This document shows, in pieces, positions 36,340 to 49,670 of a stretch of DNA of 49,670 bases. A program made the position numbers and the translations under genes. The notes beneath the pieces are model-generated. The model saw nothing but the letters and a program-made list of their open reading frames with translations, did no database searches and had not been told where the DNA came from. The stretch comes from Spirogloea muscicola (taxonomy: Eukaryota > Streptophyta > Zygnematophyceae > Spirogloeales > Spirogloeaceae). Each line of letters opens with the position of its first letter. Position 1 is the stretch's first letter. The stretch lies in the NCBI GenBank assembly GCA_009602725.1, contig WELB01000049.1, forward strand, positions 738,942-788,611, written 5' to 3'.

Positions 36340-37200
36340 TCCAAAGAGGTTTACGGCCGTGAAAAGCCAGCCCAAATAGTAACCGAATGTGCTTCCCATG
36401 AGGGGCAAACTGCTGTGAGCCGGCCCAAAGGAATTGGACAGCTCCTAGAGGCGAGCATCCGGTTGCGAGAAGAGGGCTCTGACTTTCCTCTGGCCCTTTC
36501 GAATGTTGTTCAATTCTTTTCTGGGCTGGCCAATCACAGCCATCGCCCTCCACTGGAAGAATCTTCCTGGAAGCGCCTTTTTCTCTTCCTCACTCGTAGC
36601 TACTGAGTGGTCCATCCTACACCCGTTCTGACATAGCGTTTTCTAGGCTCCTCGGTTGCTTGGCCCCTTTGGACCTTTGTCAATCCTTACCGGCCTGGCT
36701 TTTCACAGCCCTTGTCCCCATTGGGAGAGCCACTTTCTTTCTTCCTGGCGCTGTTGGGGGGCGAGACGGTAAGACCAACGCAGCTAATGCTGCGGCGCAA
36801 AAGTTGGAGGCGGGTGGCCTCCGGGGGGTGGTAAGATTCGGATCTGCTCGAAGCTCCGGGGCCGGCGGAGAGTCAATGCGATTTCTTGGTGGCTGCCGTG
36901 CCGACACGTCGCTCCTGGGACGGCCCCGGGGCCTGGGGGGAGCCCAGCCAGTGGGGCTGCGCCCACATGATGGAAGGGGGCAATGTGAGAGGTCGCTACT
37001 TCCCGTAGGTGGACCCTCCGAGCGGCACCGTCTCATAACGCGCAATTCTAGCGGCGCAAGGAAAGCTCTCGAGGCGATGGAATGTGTCGTGCAGCCTAAA
37101 GAGTGCAACGAAGGCTGAATGGCTCTCAGAAAGAGCTCTATCAAGGTTAGGCGATGGCTGCGAGAGGCCTGCCCAAAGGTATGAATAAGGTCCAAAACGG
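36340..37200. mobile_element. LINE-like repeat island 4 with GGGCTGGC hairpin modules
   Basis: Modules lie near 36358 (reverse), 36415 (reverse), 36525, 36690 and 37155 (reverse). At 36590-36645 the sequence after the ORF end of fragment 1 (ACTGAGTGGTCC...GTTCTGACATAGCG) recurs without the ORF. It lies 5' of MFS copy 3. Confidence 0.55.
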
Positions 37201-37256
37201 CCGGTAGGCGCAAATCAACGAAATGCATGCTACGCGGACATGTACCAGCGCGCAGT

Positions 37257-37517
37257 TCAGAAGTGCGATTTCTTCGTCCCGGCCTGCTCACGGGCTGCTG
37301 CCTCCTGCTGCCTCCTCTCCTCCATTGGGAGCACGTCTCCCGCGCTCCCCTCAGAATCTATGAAAACCAGCAGCTGTAATATTTCTGTAACATTGTTACT
37401 GCAGCAGTAGCCTCCAATGTTCACGTTGTGACTGTTGCTCAAAGGCTCGAAGGTGTCTGTACGCCGACCATGCTCTTTTGGTAGGATCGTCACGTTGGGC
37501 TGCTCAGTTGCTTGCAT
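37257..37517 (-). CDS. hypothetical 86-residue open frame
   Basis: An open frame with a protein-like composition (EQPNVTILPKEHGRRTDTF, later FIDSEGSAGDVLPMEERRQQ). The counterpart at about 32720-32905 keeps EQPNVPTLPIERCWRPD but has stops. I do not recognise the family. It could be a last exon of a lost gene at the edge of duplication 2, or chance. Confidence 0.2.
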   Translation of the reverse strand: MQATEQPNVTILPKEHGRRTDTFEPLSNSHNVNIGGYCCSNNVTEILQLLVFIDSEGSAGDVLPMEERRQQEAAAREQAGTKKSHF

Positions 37518-38436
37518 GCCTCATTTCAAGAGCCCGCCCTCTGCCGTTGCCTACTAAGCCATGATGTTGACTTCTCTGGGCCCAGCAGACAAAAATGTGG
37601 GTTGAGAGGATACCTTTACCAGGATCACTAGGTGACAATCAAGCTCAATATCGTGCATCTACTTGCAGCACTTGCATGACACGACTAAGCAAGGCCAGGG
37701 CTTAGGTGCGACTACGTATTTGTCACTGCACCAACTTGAAGGTCCAGCATGCGGGTGAGCTGTGCGGAGTCTGCAGCCCGGCTTTTGACTTCCTTGGACT
37801 TCTAACATTGTCCTGATTATAGCGACAGATTATAGCAGACATACATCTTGGCACCGCTTACTGTTCAGCATCTTGTCCTACACATCATGGGAGCCACGAT
37901 GTACTCAGTCCTTGACTGATGGAGAAAACGAAGCAGATTAGCTCCCATGCATTGCTTTCACGTCACAAAGGACTAAGGGTGTCTGCATGCAGAATGTTGC
38001 TGCAGACAGAGCATCTGAGGGAAGGGGCTTAGGCCTCTGGGCCTCTCGAACAGTACCATTTGCAAGCTTTAGCCGCTTCCACCAATCGCCTCTAGCTGAC
38101 TGTTATCGGCAGCATAGTCCGCTTTGCTGGTCTCGACTTTGCTGGCCTGCAATGCACCGTCAATGTCTTGGAGTGGTCATATGCCTTGCTTCGGACGCGC
38201 CTCTCATGCGCAGCTCCATCACTTTGGATGCACAGCCACAAGTGCCACCTGCCAGAGGGTCAATGTCTTTGTCATGAAGAATTGCACTCGGAAGGGTAGT
38301 GGCATTGCAGACTCTTATTCTGACCCAGAGTACTATGTAAAGAGTTTAGGCGGGCAAGCAAGCTGAGTAGTGTCTACCACACAGCAGTGTGCACATGGAG
38401 CAGCACTGCAGTCAGAGATGTATGAGTGAGAGCCGA

Positions 38437-41166
<2,730 letters not shown>

Positions 41167-41329
41167 CGCCAATGCCGCCGCTGCCGCCGCCGCAGGCGCT
41201 GCTGGTGGGCGGCCTTGCTGAAGCCAGGCTCTGCCTTCTCGTCCGCCGACGCCGCCGCATCCGCCGCGGCGAGGGCCCGGCAGGAGCACTTGATGGCGAG
41301 ACGAAGGCTTTGGCGCTCTTGGCTCCCAC

Positions 41330-42830
41330 CCCTTTGGACCGGGTACCTTCGTCTGTGCTTTGCACAGTCCTCGCCCCTTTCGAAAGAGCTGCTGCTCTTT
41401 CTTTGAAGGACAGTCTCCCTTCCATTGTGCTATCCCTGTCACCTTCAGCCCACTCAGCCCAGGGGTTTGCTTTGCGCAGCCCCTAGTCTTGCAATGTGTT
41501 TGCCTGAATGAACGGAACTCTGGCTCGGCTTGCCTCTTCTTCAAGTCATGCTCACCGCGAGCCTTCCTCTCTGTACCTTGTTCATTCCTCTGGGCTGGCC
41601 TCTTACAGCCCTTGCCTTACGTGAAGAGCCTATCCGTCTGTGGCGCTGCTGGTGGGAGACGGTGAGACGATGTTACTGCCGCTGCTGGGCTCGTCAGGGG
41701 CGCGACGGGCGGGGAACGCTGGGCGGGTAGTGACTCGGGTAGCCCTGGGTGGGCGGGGGCGCATCTCCCGCACTCCGCGCGAGAGATGCGCCGGGCTACC
41801 AAAGTCAGCGCATTGGTTGACCGGGTCGTGGACACGTGGCGGCGTGCGCGCCGAGCCGGGGATGGCCAAGAGGTCCCTTGCGTGGGGGGCCCGCAATGTT
41901 CCGAAGTCCTTTTCCAGTGGGCGCTGACGGGCCCGGACGGTCTTCCATGATCTTGGCCTTTCCTTTGGGCTGGCCTCTCACAGCCTCTTCTCCTGGACGT
42001 GGTGACAACTGACTCCTATGACCGCTTCACACCCAACCCAGTGTGCCACCAAGGCTGGGTATGCGGTAGCCTGCGCCGCTCGGGCCAAGGAGCAAAAATA
42101 TGCAGGTCACCAGCGGGAAGATGAGTTCTTCCCGCTCGCCATCGACTCGACAAGGTCCGCGCGCTGCACCTGCGTGCAGGCAGACCCCTCGCTGCTGCCT
42201 CTGGCTCTGGCTAGGGGCCCGCTTCCAGGAACCCAGTCTCTCTGACCTGAGGCTGCTTAGCAGGGGTAACTGAGTGCTTCGTAGCTGCGTTTCTTTTCTG
42301 TGCTTGCTGTTCTTCGTACTTCCCCTGGCCCCTTCTCGTCCTTTGTTCATTCTTTCTGGGCTGGCATTTTCCAGCCCCTATCCTCAATGGGCGAGCCTTT
42401 CTCTCACAGCCGTTGCAGGAAATTGGAGAAGCTGTTATTTTCAAATGAACTGCTTTCCGGCTGCTAGTCTTTCTAATCTGCGGTCCCTTTACTATAAGTC
42501 CCTGAGTGATTTTCCTACCGTGAAACCTTTGAGAAAGCGCTCTTTGGCCGAATCGGGTCATTGTCAAATCTTGCCGAAATCTTTTCGTTCACAGCCCTTG
42601 CCCCGTTGAGAGAGCCACTTTCTCTTTTTCACAGCCCTCGCCCTCGCCCTGTTGTTCTGCCCTCTTTGGGCCCTCTCTGCACTCTCTGCCCTCTCCCATC
42701 TGTGCCTCCCTTCCTTTGTGGGCTGGCCCTACACAGCCTTGCCCCCTTTTGAAGAGCTGCTTTCTTTCTTACAAGCCATTGTCCCTCTTTAAGAGCTTCT
42801 TCTCCCAGCTGTGGCTGTACTCATAATATG
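41330..42830. mobile_element. LINE-like repeat island 5 with GGGCTGGC hairpin modules
   Basis: Modules lie near 41595, 41970, 42355, 42592 (partial) and 42720. The segment 42110-42400 is composite: DEFFPLAIDS, a degenerate ORF end, 60 bp of spacer, then a full plus-oriented module ending in ATGGGCGAGCC. The island lies between the divergent 5' ends of MFS copy 4 and NDUFS1. Confidence 0.6.
42110..42275 (+). pseudogene. LINE C-terminal ORF fragment 5 (degenerate)
   Basis: Reads EDEFFPLAIDS, then after loss of the middle VRALHLRAGRPLAAASGSG, a stop and frameshift, and the end ARFQEPSLSDLRLLSRGN with a stop. It matches both ends of fragment 2. Confidence 0.5.
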
Positions 42831-44139
42831 CTGTTCATTTGTTGTGACGGGTCCAACTTGGTCCAAGCCAAAGTCGCAGTTGCATCTGTCACTTCGGCCA
42901 CGAGGAAGCAGGCCTTTGAGAATGTCTATTCTGCTCATTGGCAGCTAGCACTTCGGAAACTTTCACTCACTCGGATTTACCACTTGGATATCACAATTCA
43001 TTTTGCTGCTGTCTGAGTTGTGCTCGTAGGATCTCAGATCTGCACAGACATGACGCAGTTGACTGATATCCTTGGCAGCTGCTTGAGTGTGTACGACCAT
43101 CGTATCAGCAATGTGACGTCAGAAGAACGAGGAGCTCACACAGCCTCAATGATCGTTTGAGAAGTCCTTGAAATCCAGAGAAGCCATTGTTCACAGATTG
43201 TTTCAAGTAGCAGTGGTCAAGGCTGTTTTGGCTGCTTGGCTTGTACAGTCATTCAGCCACTGCGTTGTTGCTAATAAGTCATCTTTCTTCATCCAACCCC
43301 CCCCGGTCCCGAAGTCCCTTGGCACCCCCTCGGACATTCCAGGTGCCACATGTCTCAGAAGTCCTGCCGCAGCCTTCTATTTGTGCAGGATAGTTGCCAA
43401 GAGATCCCGGGGCTAGAATCAGGGCTAGGGCCAACAAAACATCTCCATGAGAGAGAAGGCGCGCGGTGCGCATGAAATTGAAAGAGAGGCTGATTCTAGC
43501 CTTACAGATGTCCTGGTAACGGGGTAATGAATTAGCGAAGGGGGGCACTAATATCCTCGAGTGAGCACATACATAGCTGACAGGCTAAGCTGAGGAGCCA
43601 GACCACCACCAGGGAAGTCCAGAAGTCGAACAGGTATTTGCGTCTAGATGGACCTTGGGCTGCTACAGCTATTCTGAACTCTGAATCCGCCCACTTCAGG
43701 TGGACCGTGTCGATATGTGTCAAGCGCCACGTTTCGCGCCCTTTGCGAGGTCCACGTGAGCTGCTCAAGGGGCATGTCAGCTGCTGCGCCCGTCGGCCCA
43801 CCGCGACGGCCCCGGCTGCGGGCTCCGTTCGAACGAAAGACTCCGTTCCCACACTAGAGAAGGCGCGCGGTGCGTATCAAATGAAACGGTGGCCAATGCA
43901 AGCCAACAGACGAGGCACCGCCGGAACGGTAGTGGGGGTGTGGCATGAAGACGGCGCCGCGTAGAGACGGCGCCGCTTGGTACAAAGGCTGCTTCGGACC
44001 CTTATCCCCATGTGGAAGTGCTTCTTCCTCGTTCGAGAATAAGGCAGAGTTGCCCCAGCAAATAAGTAGGCCACCCTGAGGGCGTGTGTAAGCTAGCTCA
44101 CTTCGCCGCCGCCCCGCCGCCGCCGCCGCGGCCGCCGCC
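42831..44139. other. NDUFS1 upstream region
   Basis: No gene is supported. A 23-bp GAGAAGGCGCGCGGTGCG-type repeat occurs near 43456 and again near 43858, related to the reverse-oriented copy near 27450. A G-box CACGTG is at 43753-43758. The start codon of NDUFS1 follows a GCCGCC run. Confidence 0.45.
43753..43758. promoter_or_regulatory. G-box CACGTG upstream of NDUFS1
   Basis: A single CACGTG in the context CCACGTGA about 385 bp before the NDUFS1 start. Such sites bind bHLH and bZIP factors in plants. One hexamer can occur by chance. Confidence 0.25.
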
Positions 44140-47100
44140 ATGCTCCGCCCTCTCCTGCGGCGCGCGGCCGCCCNGCGGGGCCGCCGGCGTCGGCGGCGTC
44201 CGAGACGGTGGAGGTGTCCGTGGACGGCTCCCCGGTGTCCGTCGCCAAGGGGTCCACGGTGCTCCAGGCCTGCGACGCCGCGGGCGTCGATATCCCCCGC
44301 TTCTGCTATCACCAGCGCCTCTCCATCGCCGGCAACTGCCGCATGTGCCTGGTGGAGGTGGAGAAGTCCCCGAAGCCCGTGGCGTCGTGCGCCATGCCGG
44401 TCATGCCCGGCATGAAGATCAAGACCGGCACGCCGCTCGTCCGCAAGGCCCGCGAGGGCGTCATGGAGTTCCTGCTCCTCAACCACCCGCTGGACTGCCC
44501 CATCTGCGACCAGGGCGGCGAGTGCGACCTGCAGGACCAGGCCATGGCCTTTGGCTCCGACCGCGGCCGCTTCACCGAGTACAAGCGCACCGTGGTGGAC
44601 AAGAACTTTGGGCCGCTCGTGAAGACCGTCATGACGCGGTGCATCCACTGCACTCGCTGCGTTCGGTTCGCCAAGGAGGTGGCCGGCGTCGAGGACCTTG
44701 GCATGACAGGCCGCGGCCGCGAGTCGGAGATCAGCACGTATGTGGAGAAGCTGCTCTCCAGCGAGCTGTCCGGCAATGTCATCGATCTCTGCCCAGTGGG
44801 CGCGCTCACCTCCAAGCCCTACGCCTTCACGGCGAGGAATTGGGAACTGAAGAGCACGGAGTCGATCGACGTCACTGACAGCATCGGGGCCAACATCAAT
44901 CTGCAAAGCCGGGGCTCTGAGGTCATGAGAGTGCTGCCTCGACTGAACGAGGAGGTGCAAGCCAAATCTTATTCTTCTTGCGGTCAGGGCTCCTTCATGT
45001 TATTGTGAAAAATATTTGTCAGGGACCTAATTAACCCTCGGATCTCTCTTACACCTGCTGCTTGTCCTCTTAGACTATGCAATTCTTGGTGATGGAAGTT
45101 ACTGAGACCTGCCAGTGGGTATTCACAGCACCAATGGCACGCTACACACGAGATTGTTCTATTTTTGTACAGCTTTGACAGTGATGCTTGCTTCTTGCTA
45201 AACAGGTGAACGAGGAGTGGATCTCCGACAAGGCTCGCTTCTCATACGACGGTCTCAAGCGACAGCGGCTTTTTGCGCCAATGGTGCGGTCTTCGGAGAC
45301 TGGGCGCCTTGAGGTGTCATCTTGGCCCGATGCTTTGAAGGTGGTTGCCGCCGCTGCGAAGGACGTGAAGGGCGAGAACATGGCTGCCATAGCAGGCAAG
45401 CTTGCAGACGCTGAGGCAGTCATGGCACTGAAGGACCTCATGAACCGGCTCGGGTGCGACCGCCTGGCTTGCGAGGGAGACTGGCCGGACATGGAAGCAG
45501 ATGTCCGATCGGGCTACCTTTTGAACTCGGGCATCGCCGGTGTAGAGGAAGCCGATGTGGCCCTGCTTGTTGGCACAGACCCCAGGTCGGAGGCTCCTCT
45601 TCTGAACGCGAGATTGCGGAAGGTGGCCATCACTGGCCGTCTGAAGGTTGCAAGCATTGGACCCAAGCTGGACTTGACCTACTCTCATGAGCACCTCGGG
45701 GACGGCACTTTAGCACTGAAGCAACTGGCTGAGGGCCGGCACCCATTCGCTGCAAAACTGGCAACGGCTAGCAAGCCGCTGGTCATCGTGGGAGCTGGCG
45801 TCTTCCAGCGCAAGGATCGGGACAGCATCTTGGCTGCCCTGCACACCATCACTGAGCTGGTGAGTGTTGTGCTCGGATAAGCATGATGTCAAATATTGGC
45901 TGGCCATGTCATTGGAGCTTTTGTTGAGGCTCACGTATCATTTTGCAAACAGGCTTGCATTACTTCATGTGTCATGTCCAAGCACCTAAAGAACCAACGA
46001 TGGGCATAACCTGCCAGATTTCAGCATGTTAGTGGTCACACTCTGCACAAGTGCAGGGAGGTGTGGTGAAAGAGGGTTGGAATGGGTACAATATATTGCA
46101 CCTTGCAGCTGGTCGTGTGGCTGGGTTGGACCTTGGTTTCCTCCCTGGACCGCAGGCCTTCTTCAACAAGTACTACTCCATGCCACTCTGTCAGCTCTGG
46201 CATGTCATCAATGTCGTCTCTGTGCACTTTGTCTTGTTCATATCTGAGCTCGCGTACCAACCCCCTGAGCACTGTTGGAGATTGACAGCACCTTGCAACT
46301 GGTGCAGGACATTTCCCAAGTTCTTGTACCTGCTGGGTGCTGATGAAGTTACTGCAGAGGATATCCCCGATGATTGTTTCGTTGTCTATCAGGTAGTGCT
46401 TTTGCCAGACACGTTGCCCTCTTTTGGCAATATTTGTGGACATTTACGTTCTTAATAGACGTAGACACAAAATCACAGGACCTCCTGAGATCTCAAGCCT
46501 TATATGGTGTGGGTGGTTTTGCTCAACATCTCGGTTCAATATGCTCATTACAAGTCGTTCTTCTTGCATCTAGGGCCACCATGGCGATCGAGGTGCAAGC
46601 CTGGCAAATGTGATCTTGCCTGGGGCTGCATACACTGAGAAGGTAAGCAAGGACCTAAAGGATTATCTGTCTGGCCTCTTGCCCTTAGCCCTTAATTGCG
46701 CCTCTCTAAGGGCCTCGCCTTACGAATCAACCTAGGTTGGTTTAGGGAGGTCAGGCTACAGCTCTCACATTGCTGTAAGAGCTTATGTTGCAAGCGCAAA
46801 TTGTGTCTGCTTTGCTAGCCCTGCATCATTGTTGCAGTGGTTTGAGCTGCTGCACTTGCTGCAGCAGCAGGTTGCTCTTGCTAAGCAGTTACTCAATACT
46901 GGTGTCCACACAGGAGGCAACATTTGTGAACACAGAGGGCCGAGTTCAAGTGACTCGACCAGCTGTGCCTCTGGTGGGGAGCTCACGTGACGACTGGAAG
47001 ATTGTCAGGGCTCTATCTGAAGTTGTGGGGAAAAGGTGATGCTTCAGCTCTTCACAGACAGGCCGTGTACTTCTAAGCTGGCCCCATGGACTGAGGCATC

Positions 47101-47717
47101 TCTTCTAGTAGCATCTCTGGAGCATCTGCTTCTTAGATGTCTACTTATCTTGCCTACTATGTCACTGTGCAGGCTACCCTATGACACAGTGGCGCAGCTA
47201 CGGGAGCGCATCTGCGAGGTGAGCTTGAGCCACCCATCTTGTGCAGCATGTATTCACAGATGAGGGACGTGTCATCTGCTCTGCAGAGCTTCTGTTACTC
47301 TGGTAGGTGATGTGCGTCAGCCTGTTCCAGCTCATGCTTACATATTGAGTTGCTGGATGCAGGTCGCACCACACATGGCATATGTCGATGAGAGAGAGGA
47401 CTCGTCCTGGCTGAATGGCGAGACCTTCGGGCATCGGCAGTATGGTCAATTCAGTTCTGCACCGTTTGAGAAGACGGTAGGCAAACATGTCCAACCTGCA
47501 GTATCGCCTGAGTTGCAGTCTGCAGTTTACAGGATCTCAGAGCTCACATGAAGGCAGGCAAATTCCGGTGTTGAGCGATGCAGAACGTTCATGGTGCGTT
47601 CATCTTGATCTGCAGATTTCGAACTTCTACCAGACAGACTCGATCACAAGGGCGTCGCAGGTTATGGCCAAGTGCACGGCTGCAAAGCTGAAGCCCGCAG
47701 CAGCACCGGCTTCATGA
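44140..47717 (+). CDS. NDUFS1: mitochondrial complex I 75 kDa subunit
   Basis: Iron-sulfur subunit of NADH:ubiquinone oxidoreductase, in the matrix arm, passing electrons from the flavin along Fe-S clusters. Exons: 44140-44954, 45206-45859, 46057-46169, 46308-46392, 46574-46642, 46914-47035, 47173-47218, 47363-47476, 47616-47717; all phases fit, about 706 residues, usual for the family. The start [11 protein letters not shown] looks like a mitochondrial presequence and sits in a GCCGCCATG context; the N at 44174 breaks the frame before [11 protein letters not shown], so a few bases are missing. Motifs: 2Fe-2S (C in CYHQRL, CRMC, SC), [22 protein letters not shown] with CPVGAL, then the molybdopterin-type fold. 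Late blocks [34 protein letters not shown] and [17 protein letters not shown] are typical. It faces AK6 tail to tail. Confidence 0.96.
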
Positions 47718-48278
47718 CATGCCAATGCTAGCTAGCTGGTCATCCATCAAGACGTGCACTCAGTGATTAGGAGCTTAGGGGAGCAGGAAGTGCAGTGGAG
47801 TGGGTTGCACTTGTTTAACAAGTGAGGTCCTTACATGTCAGGACTGGAATAGTACATGCAAGCTCTTTACACCGGAGCTTGACTTACACCAGTCTCACAC
47901 TAACATTATTCACCTATAGCCAGGACACATAGAAATTTGTTCGAAGGCAATCGCAATAAGACATGGTGCATGGGACATAATGCAGTACTTGATGTTCTTA
48001 GATGCATCTGCATGATCTGGGGAGATGTGACGATGCTGTCTGTCACCTTCCTAAGATTACAGTGATGAGCTTGGCTATTGCTCTTAGTCGATAAGGGACT
48101 AGGACAATGTTGGAGATTGAAGCTAAGAGATCATTACACTCTTTGTACATTGCTGTTCACCGGACGTTCTAACGACAGGACTCTTGTTTCAAGCACATAC
48201 TGCACAATCTGGTCACTTGCTTTTGCAAGCAGAGCCTTGGAAGCAGTGGCCAACATGAGATGTGTGGCCGAACGAGAC
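47718..48278. other. 3' intergenic region between NDUFS1 and AK6
   Basis: Short convergent intergenic stretch, presumably both 3' UTRs. I see no gene, repeat module or structured element. Confidence 0.6.
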
Positions 48279-49547
<1,269 letters not shown>

Positions 49548-49548
49548 C

Positions 49549-49670
<122 letters not shown>

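Overview
The window is nuclear DNA of a photosynthetic eukaryote of the green lineage. The evidence is spliceosomal introns, two plant-type ionotropic glutamate receptor genes (GLR), a plant-only GAGA-binding transcription factor of the BBR/BPC family, a plant-like complex I 75 kDa subunit gene, and an intronic plant telo-box. Exons are GC-rich; many introns and intergenic stretches are AT-richer. BBR/BPC is best known from land plants and streptophyte algae, which hints at a streptophyte, but the sequence alone does not settle the species. Single Ns or short N runs (30189, 32935-32942, 40380, 44174) and a 121-base T run at the right edge mark assembly weak points.

Layout from left to right. 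A spinster-like MFS transporter (+, first exon off the left edge, 257-2184) faces GLR copy A (-, 5806-11894). A diverged tandem copy of this block follows: a truncated MFS remnant (15660-16336) and GLR copy B (-, 17821-23870). I could resolve 19 exons in each GLR. The first 17 have identical lengths in both copies and all phases are compatible, giving intact predicted proteins of about 960 and 956 residues. The BPC gene (+, 30055-32720) comes next, then a second tandem duplication (about 32.73-36.3 kb and 37.27-41.3 kb) carrying two more MFS copies on the minus strand, both decayed. The second of these has a (GA)n array of more than 400 bp in its first intron. The right end holds the complete complex I gene NDUFS1 (+, 44140-47717) converging on an adenylate kinase 6 / Fap7 gene (-, 48279 to the poly-T edge).

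Five repeat islands (about 12.5-14.0, 24.5-27.1, 29.1-29.7, 36.3-37.2 and 41.3-42.8 kb) carry a short hairpin-forming module built on GGGCTGGC. Several carry the end of one protein family that reads like the C-terminus of a non-LTR retrotransposon, so I interpret the islands as nested 5'-truncated LINE copies. All five lie on the 5' side of host genes and none lies in a gene body or 3' flank.

Points most worth follow-up: (1) a divergent BPC protein with one of five signature cysteines missing and an extra His-rich tail exon, 7.6 kb from a huge GA array of the type its family binds; (2) the gene-5'-side LINE islands with a near-palindromic 3' module and synonymous-biased divergence in their ORF ends; (3) GC-AG introns conserved between the GLR paralogues and also present in AK6.
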